A stretch of 64,000 bases of DNA from NCBI GenBank assembly GCA_032433595.1, contig JASWJB010000152.1, forward strand, positions 1-64,000, in the 5' to 3' direction. Within the stretch, counting starts at the first letter, position 1. Each line of letters opens with the position of its first letter. This DNA comes from Conoideocrella luteorostrata. Taxonomy: Eukaryota; Ascomycota; Sordariomycetes; Hypocreales; Clavicipitaceae. This document shows positions 44,000 to 56,700 of the stretch, one piece after another. The notes beneath the pieces were generated by a model that saw only the letters and a list, made by a program, of their open reading frames with translations, ran no database searches and had not been told where the DNA came from. The translations under genes and the position numbers were made by a program.

Positions 44000-45947
44000 T
44001 CAAGCTTCGTCTCCAAACTCCTTCACCCCGAACGACAACTTCCTCAATGTCAGCCCCTCGCCAACCCAGAGACTAGGCATGCCCTCCCCCTCCGTCGTCT
44101 TGAACTTCAATGCCTTCACAGGCGTGTCTGTCTTTACAGCATCCACCACCCTGCTTCTCACCCGTCGTCCCGTCTTCAATGAAAACAGCTTGACCGTCCC
44201 GTCGTCTTGCGCCGCGGCCACAGCACCCAACTCCGTGCACACGTCCCACCCCGTGTGAAAGTGCGCAGCGTTGTTGTACTCCGCGAACTTGAGTAGTGGT
44301 CTGGCGACATCTGAGCGTTTGCTGTAATACCGCATGTCATACAGGGACATTTGGTTTTCGAGCCCAGCAACGAGAACCTGGTTGGGATTAACGCTTCGCA
44401 GGTGTGCTATAGAGCTGTTGTGGCGAATATAAGTCCATTCGTCGTCAGGGGTCCGTAAATCAGTGATCCACAGACGGGGCTGACGACCTCCTGCAAGGAG
44501 GACGTTATGATTGGACTGTTGGAAGTCTTGGTCGAAGATTTCCCGTGGGAGCTTGGTGCCTTTGGGGCTGACTTCGGGCGCGATCCATTCCATGTCTTCG
44601 TTTGGGTTGACGCGGAGGACGCCACCGTTCGTGCCGACTACGCAGAGCAGGTTAGAGGATGCGGGTGCGGGCGTGCATTTGTGGACGATCCATTCGTCCC
44701 CGTAGCTATGGCGGATAGATAGTCGTTTGTAGTGGGATGCTGGACGTTTGTTAGCGAGTGTCGTCTTGAGAGCGATAACGATGATTCTGCATCAAAAGTC
44801 GGACAAGCTGGAAAGGGCAAATCGCTCTGAAGGGAGTAGTATCGCAGATCCGATGTTCAGATGTTCAGGTGCAGTCGGGATGAAAATCGCGACATCAACT
44901 AAAACGGGCTACATGTGCGGTGTGCGGCAACTTACCGTGTCCAATTAACCACCGCTCACCTGAACCGCCGGCTTCCACAACAGGCGAAAAGACGAATAAG
45001 CCGCAGCTATGACTCGCCTCCCGCGAAGTCAACAGAACTTTATGCGTCGGCTCATGGTACTCGATGGACGACATTTGCGGACACCGAACCATCTCTCTTC
45101 GAAATTGAGGAATCCGTGAGGGTTCGCCCGTACGAGGATCTGGGCCAAATGTGACTCTACACGGGTCAAGTCAGCACCAAGCCCATTATGATCCGCGGCC
45201 GCCAGCCAGCCGGTCAGCCAGTCAGTCGTACCGATCATTCTCATCAGTAGAAATATATGTTCCTACGATACTCTCCTCATCGAGCGCTACGAAACACAAA
45301 AATTAGCATCACCACACCCACCATCCATCAGCATATCACAGCAAAGAAGACTCACTTGCATAGGCAACATCATCGCCCACCCAAAAACAAGGCATGTTCG
45401 CAACCCTTGAGCTCGCAAAGCTCGGCGCAAACGGTATTTTTCCTTTCTCCTGCAACCCTCCCGCCCAAGCCGCCACACCAGCATCCTCCGGGACAAAGCC
45501 ATGATCAACTTCTCTACGCAGCAGACCGCTTGAAACGATATCCCTTTGCAAAGGATGGCGTCTTATGTGCCGTCTGAGGAGTTGGGCCCTCCTGCGGGCT
45601 TCTTCCTGCGAAGCATTCTCTATCTTGCGTTGCTTAACAGCCCCAGCAGACCATGATGCTTGGGATGGGGCGGTGTGGGATGCTTCGATTTTGAAGAATT
45701 TCCCTTTCTCCGCATCTATGAGGAATAATCAGAATTGCCGGTTTAGGAAGCTAAGATCATGGAATAGTTCGTTGTGCGCATAAAAAGTAGACGTTTTCTT
45801 TTCTTTTGTTTTGGGGGAGGGGAGGTGAGGTACGCATTATCATGTGTATGTACCATTCTTTGAGACGAGCAACTTTCATGTCACCATCCAAAGCAAAAGA
45901 CAAAGAATAAATCGCATACCATAATAATACCCTGGGATTTCCAACAT
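44000..45947 (-). CDS. DCAF4-like WD40-repeat protein
   Basis: Five exons: 45947-45920, 45715-45356, 45286-45232, 45156-44936, 44739-44000; 467 residues. The start exon has only 28 coding nt (MLEIPGYYY) and joins across a 204-nt intron to DAEKGKFFKIEA, restoring the PGYYYDxEKxxFFKI signature that opens DCAF4/WDR21-type proteins, substrate receptors of CUL4-DDB1 ubiquitin ligases in animals. WD-like blades follow (KVLLTSREASHSCGLFVF, LLCVVGTNGGVLRV, NVLLAGGRQPRLWITDLR, QVLVAGLENQMSLYDMRYY, GAVAAAQDDGTVKLFSLKTG), with WDxR-like LYDMR consistent with DDB1 binding. Intron 4 (196 nt) is long; a hidden exon there cannot be excluded, but the phases close without one. The function is by family only. 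Confidence 0.8.
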
Positions 45948-47607
45948 GATTCAGGCCGACCAATGCCGTCCAGGAGTAGGATTCAAGTGGGCATCGATTT
46001 AAGGTCTCGGGTCTCAGATGGCAAGACACCGCAGTAGAATCACAGACGCAACGTCGCCAGCTCGGTGCGCACTCTTGAACCAGAAACAATAGAGAGGAAT
46101 ACTCAGCCTACAGACATACTAGAAAGTGTAGGGTCGTTACAGCTGGCTTCCCGTCATAGCAAGCATGGTATTGTCTCGCGCCGCGGGTGTCACAATTCAT
46201 GTCCACGTGACTTCTGCAGTCAATTATCTTCGTTGATTTGAGTGGGTTGGGGCACAAAGGTACACACGGGAAAAGCTCGGGCATTAGTTATGTAGCATAC
46301 AGACAGGCTTATAAGTTAGTTGTTGCACAAAAAATAGCCTAGCCAGAAGACACTCTCTGCACAAGTTATACCGTTCATATACCGTGTAACAATGATTATT
46401 ATATGACTTGCGGAGCACGGAGCAGCTACTTCTACAAGTGCCGGGACGATGCGAAGTCGGATTGAAGTTGTGTGAAAACCGGAGCAAAAAGCATGGGCAG
46501 AGCATCTACATCAACAACGCAGGTCCACCTCTCAGTGGGCACGAGAGTTGCGGAAAATAGACAAGTTGCAAAACAGTACTTGTCAAGAGGCAAGTTCCGT
46601 CAATTTAGCCCGGCATCGTGCGATGTAACTTTTATTGGATCAACTAGATTACGGAACCAGCGGGATTCTAGACAAGCAAAGAATTCAATTCGCTGAACTT
46701 TTCTCCGACATTCGGAAGACGCGGAAAAGACGCGTATACTAGTTAGTAGTGCCTAACACATGACAAGCAACGCAACTTTAATTTTACGGAGAGGTCAAGT
46801 AGGGACCTTCTATATAAGAGGTTGAATCGTTTCGCAGTCCTGTTTAAGAGTATTAAACGTAATAGCTCTTCAAAATTACTCACGCTAGCAAAACAGGCAC
46901 TCGAACAGAGCGCCGAACAGAGACGCAATTTACGAGCGAAGGGGAGACCTGATTTCTGAGCTGGCCGAGCAGGTAGAATCCCTCTTGTAGCTATTCATAC
47001 GGGAAAGGGATCCTAGATACTCCAGAGGGCACGGCAAATAATCCGCCCATAATTACGGAGTATAGCTGAGGCTTTAGCCGCAGAGCGTAGGATTTTCCAC
47101 TCAAAATATGTGAAAGTCAAGTTGCTCCGTAAACTAAGTCCCACATATTATCCTTCGTAGCCCTTTTTTTCTTTTTCTTGATGCCAAAACTTTGTTGAGA
47201 CTTGTATTGGATTGGCTCCGTTCCTTAATGTGGCTACATGGATGATTTAACACAACCGAGATGAAGTCGATGTTGTGCTTGGGACAAGCCGCATTCCATC
47301 AGCGTCATGTGTCATGATTGTGAAAGCAGCTCAAACTGTGCTACATTCTCTGGCTGCAATATTCTTTTATGCGCTAGAATTTCTTTCACTCCGAAAGTCG
47401 GGACGAACACTACTGAATTATTTTTTACTTTATTCATTAGGTGTCTAAAGACGGTATCTCTCTAGGAAAAATGGAAAAAATGCCTCCTCATCCACACCAG
47501 ATCGCGTTAGTGCTCAAGTTTCAAGACTCGTACAATGCAATTTAAACATAGTGAAAGCGAAAGAGCAGGCGCGAAGCCGTGCGGGTATGTAGTAGAGCCT
47601 TTTATAT
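45948..47607. other. intergenic, no supported gene
   Basis: 1.66 kb between two minus-strand genes: the promoter of the DCAF4-like gene and the 3' flank of the H+-ATPase gene. It contains one palindromic half-element near 47054. AT-rich, and no frame with recognisable content. Confidence 0.55.
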
Positions 47608-50600
47608 TTACGCGGACTTCTCGTGTTGGGTAGAAACACGCTGAAGGGAAACAACTGTAACAGTGTTAGTGCTTGTCACAACATAGGTGGGTCAGTCGGT
47701 TCCGCAAAACTTACCAAAGTCTTCCAGCGAGCGTTGTTTCTGGTCCTTCTTGGGGGACTTGCCGTGCATGAGGTTGTCGAAACCGGCGCTGCCCTGCATG
47801 AGGTAGTAAAGACCACCCATGATGGCGAAGATGCCAAAGGAGAAGATCCAGATACGGACAACAGCGACGATGGAGGTCTGACCACCAACGAAAAAGCCGA
47901 AAAGACAGAAGAAGGTGGCCACGATGTCGACAACCAAAATAGCACCAGATAGTTGCCAAGACGGGAGGGAGGACCAGAAAGGACCATTGGCACGGGTGAT
48001 GAAGATCAGCCAGTTCTCAGTAAGAGAGATTTCGAGGAAGAGAACCTCGTCCAATTTACCAAAGTTCTGGACGATACCACCATTCTCGCCATGGGGGAAC
48101 ATAGTGGTGAGAGCAATCCAGGTACCGATAGCCAGGACAACACCCAAAAGGACTGACATTCCCCAGAGCTTGGGCAGGTTCCACTTGACTGGGGTTTGGG
48201 AGAACGGAGCGTTGTCGTAGGCGATCGCCAGGGTGGCGACATCGGCGAAAATGGCAATGAAGACGACCAGTTCAATGTTGAGCGACTGATTGAGGATGGC
48301 AATCCACAGGCCAAGGAAGATCTCCATGTGCAAAGACAAGGCGATACGGTAGACAACGTAGGCATACATACGGTGGAAAATTTGACGGGAAGTCTTGAGA
48401 GCGTCGATGATAGCACCGAGACCAGGGGCAAGGAAGACAATATCGGCAGCGGAACGAGCGGCATCAGAGGCTCCCTCGACAGCAATACCAGTATCGGCCT
48501 TCTTCAATGAGGGAGCATCGTTGACACCATCACCAGTCATGGCAACCAGGTAGCCACGCTGCTGCAGGATTTCAACCACAGAGTATTTGTGTTGGGGGAA
48601 AACTTCAGCGAAACCATCAGCCGCCTCGACGAAATCATAAACCTCAGAACCAGGCATGTCACCGCCACCGCCAAGACCGAGACGCTCGGCATTATAAACG
48701 TTGGTGCCAAGACCAAGCTGGCGAGAAGTCTCACGAGCAATGCCGACAGCATCACCAGTCAACATCTTGATGGAAAGACCAAGCTGCTTAGCCTCGTTGA
48801 TGGTGCGTGCAGTATCGTGGCGGGGAGGATCGGAGCAAGGCATGATACCGAGGATCTCCCAAGCACCTTCGCCACGCTTACGAGCAACACCAAGAGAACG
48901 GAAACCACGGGTGGCGAACTCAGCGACGCAATTCTTGTAAGCCTTGTCAACAGCCTCAGGGATGGGATGGTCCTCCTCGACGGTTTTGAGAACGAAAAGA
49001 GGGGCACCCTTGACGCAGGTGATGCGCTCGCCCTGAGGAGATTCGACAAGAGCCTGGACCTTCTTGGAGACGGGGTCGAAAGGGTGGAAATCAATGACCT
49101 TGTACTTGGACAGAACAGACTTTGCACGGGGGTAATATTTGAGGGCCTTGAGGAAAGCCTTGTCAATGGCATCAATACCCTTCTTCTTGCGGGAAGCGGC
49201 AAGACAGGCAGTGAGCATGAGGTCGTCGGGGTCAACACCCTCGACGGTGTAGGGCTCAGACAGAGAGAGCTTGTTCTTGGTCAGGGTACCAGTCTTGTCG
49301 GAACAGAGAATCTCAACACCAGCCAGAGACTCAATAGCGGACAGCTTCTGGACAATAGCCTGCTTCTTCGCGAGATACGCAGCACCGACAGCCATGGTGG
49401 TGGTGACGACGGCAGGAAGACCGACGGGAACACCAACAATAGTGATAGCCAGGGTGAATCTGAGAATCTCAACAATCGGGTTGGAGCGGTAGAAGGAGGA
49501 AATCCACACAACCAAGAGAGTAACGATAACGAGGATCAGCAGAATGGTTCCAATGCCGTTGAGGACTTCAGTGAAGTGACCAGTGCCACCAGCGGATTGA
49601 GAAACCAGAGCAGCAGCGCGACCAACGAATGTGTTGTCGCCAGTGGCAGTTACGACCACGAATGCTTCACCACGCTTGACGGCGGACGAGGCATAGCAGT
49701 TGTCACCCTTGTGCTTATCGACAGCGAGCGACTCACCAGTGATGGCGGACTGATCAACCTGGAGGAACGCATCTTCGGTAACGATGCGTCCATCAGCGGG
49801 AATGATGGTGCCTTCCTCAACCTGCAGGATGTCGCCAGGAACCACCTCGGGAGCCTCAATCTCTTTGAGGGTCCCGTCACGTAGAACAACAGCTTTAAGG
49901 GCGAGAGTCTTTTTTAATTCATCGACAATGGAACCGGCCTGGAATTCTTGGATAAAACCGACAGCAGCGTTGAGCAACAGGAGGGCGCAAATGACACCGA
50001 AATCGACCCAATCTTGGAGACCAGCAGCCAAGACAGCGGCAGCCTAGAAACAAAACAAAACACCTGGTTAGCGCGCTGGTACCAAACAAACTAGGTGTGA
50101 ACAAAATCAAAATGCAAATGTGTCGCCGATCCGCGGGTGGGCCCGGTACCGAGACGATAAAAAATGTAAAATGAACAAAATACACGATAATGGGGCGCAA
50201 ACAGCGGCTGCAATACATTGGCAATCCCGCACTTCCAAACTACCGATCATAACAGACAGAACTCGCAAAATGGCTCTGGGAACGTGTCGCATCGGATGGA
50301 TCGGCTGGCCGTCTCGCCCACACCATGCAATGCATGCACCCACGCCTCTCCACTCAGACCCCACAAAAAGCCAACCAGTGTTATGAGCCAATTGCTATCG
50401 GCCCACCCGAGCTTGTGTGGAGCTCGTAATCTGCGCCGGCTTGAGCAGAGTAAAAAAAAAACGCGCGAAGAGAATGCAGTGCGGGTAAAAACAATAGCCA
50501 TTCGGAATTTTGTCTTGGTTGCAGGCGCAATCCAGTGACAAGCACGGACGACTGACCGTCGCCCAATAGCCTAATATTGGTGCATGGTGGGAAAGGCGGA

Positions 50601-51209
50601 AAGAAGATTCAAGAGGGCAAAAATTGCGCAATAAACGGATTTGAGGGAGAAATCAGAAGAAAACCGGTTCATTGCCATTGCCATTGCATGCACTGCAGAT
50701 GCGACATGGTCGGATGGAGCAATGGAGGGTGTAGTGCAAATGCGAGCAGAAATGAGAGACATCAGTTAAAAACTCACCTCCATGACAAATTGAATAGGAC
50801 CAACAAAGTAGCCAAAGAACTTGAGAATCAGATTCTCCTTCTCCTCTTTCATCTGATTGAGACCGTACTTGCGGCGACGGGTAGTGACCTCAGATTCGGT
50901 AAGACCGACCCGACTGTCGGTCTGAAGCATTTCTTCAGGAACGACACGACCGCCGCCCGGGCTGTTGCCCTCCTCTTCATCCTCAGCGAAGGCATCGTGG
51001 CCGTCTTGTGACTCGAGATCCTCTATCAGGGCGTCAATGTCCTCATCATCCTCGTCGTCCTCGCCGGCAGCGACCTTCTTGGGAACATGCTCAGCAGGGG
51101 CCTGCTGCTGATGCTGATGTTGATGTTGGTGTTGGGCCTTCTCGTCGAACTTGCCCGACTCAATATTGGTGTCCAGCGCAGGCGCGCCAACCTTGTTGTT
51201 GTCCGCCAT
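47608..51209 (-). CDS. pma1: plasma-membrane H+-ATPase (P-type, Pma1)
   Basis: The electrogenic proton pump of the fungal plasma membrane, which powers nutrient uptake and sets cytoplasmic pH. Exons 51209-50778, 50043-47715 and 47654-47608 give 935 residues. The N terminus is acidic with a His/Gln run ([11 protein letters not shown]) and [16 protein letters not shown]. The phosphorylation motif [11 protein letters not shown] has its Asp at about 393; ITGES (actuator), [22 protein letters not shown] and [18 protein letters not shown] are all present, with about ten membrane helices. The 47-nt last exon encodes [15 protein letters not shown], the conserved regulatory tail phosphorylated in response to glucose in yeast. 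Intron 1 is 734 nt, about ten times longer than most introns here; intron 2 is 60 nt. Intact and certainly functional. Confidence 0.97.
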
Positions 51210-52743
51210 AGCGATTGGTAGACTATAGTCTAATGCGAAATTTGGTGTAAGTTGTGATTTGTAGGTTGAGATATTTCTCTTTAGGTTGAGCAGGGCTAGG
51301 TAATGCCGCGTCCGCGAGTCTTGGAAACAATAATAAAATTACCCAAGAGCCAGAGGATCAAGCACCAAAGGTGAGTGGAGAGGACGTGAAGGAAGAGTGA
51401 GTGTCGAAGCACCACACGAAGGAGAGGTAGTGGTCACTTAGGTGCAACGCATTCGTGGGTGTCGAAGAAAGGAAGAGAAGAAAAAAAGTGAGGGCTTGGG
51501 GGACGGGTGGGAGGACTATTTCAATGAAAGCGACTTTTTCTTGGCCTTCGGGGGCAGAGGGCACGACGGCAGCAACAAGTGAGCAACAAGTGAACCCACT
51601 TCTGCTTCCCATTGGCACCCGCATTATTACCCATCAAAGAGACCAGACAGAGACGGCGAGCGCAAAGTCATCCGCCCATCCATCCATCCATCCAGCGTGC
51701 ATGGACCGCAAAGAGCTTTCCGGGTGGTCCTGGCTGGATTCGGTGGCTCGCCATTTGCGTTTGCCCTCTGTGTCGGTCTGCCTGTCTTGTCTTGTCTCCC
51801 CATCCGCAACAAGTCGCTCATACTAAGGGCCGACATGGACGCTAGTACTGATCGTTTACTACTAGTTCTCCGGGTTCTGGCGTGGGGAGCGACTGGCCCC
51901 AGAGCTCCAAGGTACTCCGACCTGCTGCTTGCTCGCGCGCCATGGCTCGGTCACTCAGACTCCTGTTTTTCCATGGACCTGGGGAGGGGTGTGGCTATCG
52001 GGACCATCTCCACAGAGGGCAAGGGGGGAAAAATCACGCTTGCCGACGCACCGTCAAAAAAAGGCTGCAATGAGCAGAGGAAGGACGGATTGTATGAAGG
52101 CGGCAATCGCACGAGAGAGGCCTGACCCAGAAAAAAAAACCTTTGCGCCTATTATGCTGGGCCAAAACCAAATTGGAATTCTCCATGGGGGGCGTGTGGA
52201 TGATGGATGGCACCGCGACCAGGGCTTCTCTGGCCCTTAGGAACGGAAGGAAAGTACTGTCAGGCAGTACGAATTGACCGTTGCCGCACTGTCCATATCT
52301 CCCACCTCAGTGGATGCCGTCCTGGCCAAGCTTAGCGTGTTTCCAGGGACGAAGAGCGAGCCAACATAGATAGAGGGAGCGAGACACTTAACGCTTGGCT
52401 TGACATGATAAGGTCCGCTGGCCCACGGAGCAGAGCAGCAACAACAACCATACGGAGTAGAGAGCAGTCATATAGAGTCTCGTTCAGTGCAAATCTCACC
52501 TATGCCGTGTTTACTATCTTGCAAAGTCAGTTCACGTGGTGAACGGTAGTGCTCTTCAGAACGGCGCACATAGGCATCGCTTGAACATCGCTCAGGGCCA
52601 TAATAGATGCCGCATCGACCTTCCTATTGCAAGTTGCCAGTGCGTGCTCCGTACGGACTACAATCACTCAGTCTCGGCGGCGTCGCTCGTCAGACTTGGA
52701 TCAAAATTCACCACCGAGCAAAACGCGGGTCCATGGAGCTCTG

Positions 52744-52783
52744 CGGTCCAGCTCCAGCTCCAGCTCCATCCAGCTCCAGCCGC
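52744..52783. repeat. CCAGCT/CTCCAG imperfect hexanucleotide repeat
   Basis: Several direct copies of CAGCTC inside the gene-poor region; no coding context. Confidence 0.75.
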
Positions 52784-53423
52784 CAGGGGGTCATTAGTTT
52801 CTCGATGCAATTCGAAGGGGTTCGTGCGAGTCATTCGCACTTCGCACGGTCTTATCATCAGTCGCATGCGCCTGCTCTACAGTGTGACAATGACGACACT
52901 CACTGACGATTGCAATCTTCGAGAGGGACCTGACCAAAGGCGCCATTGTGAGACCACCATAACCCCAGCAGTCCATCGGCCGTCTTGGCGGATGCGGAAA
53001 CACACCAAATTGTTTCGCACGAGTTCCGCCAAAACCCATGTCTGCCGTTGTGAATACGGTATGAAGGCCGGATTGGTCAGACTTATGTATTCATTCCCAA
53101 CTTCTTCCTGCTTGCCGCTCGAATGAATGCTTGGTCAAACAGCCAATGTCCCGTTCTCACAGAGTATGGAGTGGTTATCGTATTGGGTACGGAGTCCTCT
53201 GTGCATATTGTGCTATAACTACATGGCGGAGTACAGAGTGCATGCCTGGTCAATGCTCCATTGGGGCCTGCGCATCGGTATTTCACTCATATCCAGTGAT
53301 CTTCGTTTGATCCCACTACTGTACAGTAGTGACCAGCCATTGTTTCTAAACTTTGTTCTCCCGCTTTCTTCATCATAAAGTACTTTACACCGTATGCTAC
53401 TGCATTTTATTCACGCATATGAA

Positions 53424-53439
53424 TACGGAGTACTCCGTA
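53424..53439. repeat. 16-bp perfect palindrome TACGGAGTACTCCGTA
   Basis: Third full copy of the palindrome, in the gene-poor region. Confidence 0.9.
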
Positions 53440-53747
53440 CGTAATGTTCGATTGGCGAGGAACTCGAGCCGCTCACTTTTACCGCATCCGCTCACCAATA
53501 ACGTCTGTATGGTTCCGGCGTGCTCCGAAGCCTGTCAATAATTGCCATATTGCATGTCGAGCGTACGCCGACGGGGAACCTTACCAGTACGGAATACAGT
53601 ACTCCTTTATTGTCGATTGTATTACCAAATAAGACAAAAACTCTTGGCGCTTTTGGGAGGGAAAAAATGCCTCTCCATCCCTTCCTTCGTCCTGGGCAAC
53701 TATATACCACTGTCAGCAGGCCGGCGTCGGCGAAAATAGGCAGACAT

Positions 53748-53771
53748 CTTCCCTGCTTCCCTGCTTCCCTG
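53748..53771. repeat. 8-bp tandem repeat CTTCCCTG, 3 copies
   Basis: Three exact direct copies in the gene-poor region. Confidence 0.9.
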
Positions 53772-56700
53772 CTGTGCCTGCACCCTGCGACCTACTGGAC
53801 TGGACCGCGTAATGCGTATAGTAACACAACAACGCTCGCTGCAGTACTCCGTACACATGCTGATTAAAGACGCGTCCTCCGTGGCTCGGCTTGGCTTGGC
53901 TTGGCTACTGCTGTCAAAAAAGGTACCGCCTACTATGACACGCCACAAGCTTGGCCACCGGACAAAAGTCGCTGTGGTCCAGGCTCGCTGCCAAGCCTGG
54001 AGGGGATCAAGTCATAAACCAGTCACGCTTATGGAGTACAATGTAGCTTAAAAGTTTTGGGGTTGCACTGGCATCTTGCAGCTAGAAAGAAAGCCCCCTC
54101 AATCAGAGACATTTCGCTTGCGCCTTGAGGCGTACGTGTACTAGTAAGTGTCTGTGATGCCAGAGAAAATCAAATGCCTATTTCAAGTCTGGGCGTTTCT
54201 CATTCCCTGTTAGCTTATCGTGAGAGTCTTGGCAACAGTTCGCTGTGTCGGCATTTGTTGTCGGTGCATCATCCGTAGTGGGCAGACAAAACGAACAGGC
54301 CTGTTTGTTTCAATGGTAATGCCCTACTTTTAGTACGCCGTGGCAAGTACGGAGTAAGAGGACGTAAGTAAAGGAAATAGGGAAGCATCCAGAGCCGGGA
54401 CGCTGGATACGTTGTTGAAGGTACCCCAGACTTTTCTCTATAAGTGATCAAGGTCACTCCGTCATACTGCCCAATGTATCTTCTATTCCCCAAGAATGCC
54501 AAGGGTCCTGATGCACGTCCCTTCAGGACACGAGCATCTGAAGCGATAGAGTTGCTTCACATGTCCCGCCCATCTATTTTTCGCCTCTCTAGAGTGCTGT
54601 GTTCAGAGAGCCTCCTCCGGAGTCCCGTGCTCATTCCAGAATGTGGAAAAAAAAAAAAAAAGGCGTACCCTTGCGATAATGAGCGTGAGCATGCTCTGCT
54701 GAGGCATTTTCGACCGCATGTGTCCAGCTAGTTCTTCACACCATGTTGAAGACGCTCTAAATTTTAGGTCCCTTGCTGACTGTTCCTTCTTAAATTGACT
54801 TCTTGGCGGAGGAACCCTTGCAAAATCAATCCCGAGGATCGAGAAGCTTATTAGTTATGCGTTGCCTTGCAGCATATGTCGCCGGACCTATTAAGCCCTC
54901 CAAATTAGTGTGGTTGGTGACATCAATCCTCCTGTATTTTGTACTCCCTACGTGATCTTCCTCTTGGTCATACCTCTCTACCATTCCTGGTTTGGTTGTC
55001 ACTCTGCACATCGCCTCACTACGCATCTTTTAATTGTGTGTAAGTACACGGAGAATTAGGGGACTCATCGACCCCATTTCATCTTGATGATTTTGTCCGT
55101 GCAGATGCATCATGTGCATGACAGGGAAAGAACCCCGTCCTGCCAGTGCATTAATTTCAAAATTGCAAAGCACGTTATTAAGGTTGGGCTTGTGCTTAAC
55201 ATGTGTGCGGTATAGTATTGCCAGCACACAAGGTTAACATCAGGCCAATCGTGTTGGCCACGCGGAGAACCCGTGTACGTACGGAGAAACTTGCATTAGT
55301 ACATGTTTCTTAAACGTGCCTAAGTTTCCTATCTTGACAAGGAATTCTGCCGGATGCTGAAACTTTGGGCCCTTCACACTGATGTTATGTTTGTTGCACA
55401 AACACCCAAATTAGAGGTCATGGCCATTCTTAGCATGGATCAGTATTGCCCAGGATGCTTGCTGAGGAAGTCTAAATTGATGTTAGTACGCGACCTATTG
55501 GCTTCGATACAATCAAGATCAGCATGCGGAGGCTGTGTCGCAATGTATGGTGTGGCAGGTCTTCGAATGGTTGCGAAATGTCTTGTTTCACTACCACCTG
55601 AGGTTGCGTGCCGATCAAAGGTTTGTCTGACAAGCAGCAAGGCCTGGATTAAGGTTCCGCTCAAGGTTGTTCCTTATATCCAAGCCATGTCTAAGGGATA
55701 GTTTGATGCCAAGAAAGGGAAGAGCGAAGTTGTCACCCCTTCAGCCCATGTTCTCGTGCATCAGCATGACATTTCGCTTGAGAACGAGCGGCAGCTTAGC
55801 AAAGGTTTTCAAAAGGCCATATTCATTGGCGGCTGGGCCAATCTCGTAAGCCATCGTGTTAGAGATGCTGAGCATGTCCCATGTTTCTCAGCGCATTCCC
55901 TTCCTCAAATCTCAATGTCTTATCACCAAATCCTTAGTGCACTTGGCAGAGTGTTTGTCAGGTCGTCTGGGCCAGCAGGAAAGAGTCCACGACGCATCTA
56001 CCTGGCTGATGACGAATTGCGGACGTAGTTCGCTCTGCCGTGTCACCAGCCGAGTATCACGGAAAATCGTACGGAGCTTTCGTCGTCCAAGGGCTAGTTA
56101 CCCTTCTCCAGTATGCGACCATTTCGCTATTACCTTCCAACGGAGCCTGCAAGCCCAGGTCATCGCAGCGGGAAGCAAGCCATCCAGTCCCTTGAGACGC
56201 AAATCGCCGCAATCCCACAGATAACAGTGGCACTATACGGACTTCTGACAAAGTAGAGGCGCCACAAGCTGTTGGCGGCAATCAAAACCTTGTCAAACTT
56301 GGTCACGGCCAAGCTGGGATAGGGAAGCGTTGGAGCACCGTGTGGCACACGGCGCCGAGACCAAGCCGAAAACCACCGTTGCTGTCATGGTTCTGTCCTG
56401 TTCGTGTACGCACGCCCCCCCTTGTTGCTCCATTGCAAGCTGTCTTGTCCGTCTCTGGTTGCACCAGGTTCGTCCCCACCGGTCTCAATATCCGGCTGCT
56501 CCTGCTATGGTACGGAGTACAATTCTGTAAATATGAATGCTGTAGTTACATACTCCGTACGGAGCACTAGTTATTGAACATGCCCTGAACTCTCCGCGGT
56601 ACGCTAGCAGATAGAGCTATGGGGAAGAAAAGCTGGATGCCACACCAAGTAGGTTGTTTGTTTGTATTTCGCAGCCTCCGTAGTCACAGCAGCCACGCTG

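Noticed and set aside
45029..45244. Frame LNFEERWFGVRKC as part of the WD40 protein
   Set aside because: The neighbouring frame (PSRIPQFRRE...RCPQMSS) joins exons on both sides with correct phases, so this is a shadow frame.
48589..49884. 431-codon plus-strand open frame opposite the H+-ATPase
   Set aside because: Exactly antisense to the conserved Pma1 exon, a mirror of its strong codon bias; no domain of its own.
52536..53126. 196-codon plus-strand frame in the gene-poor interval
   Set aside because: No domain, passes through low-complexity CCAGCT repeats, and competing frames overlap it.
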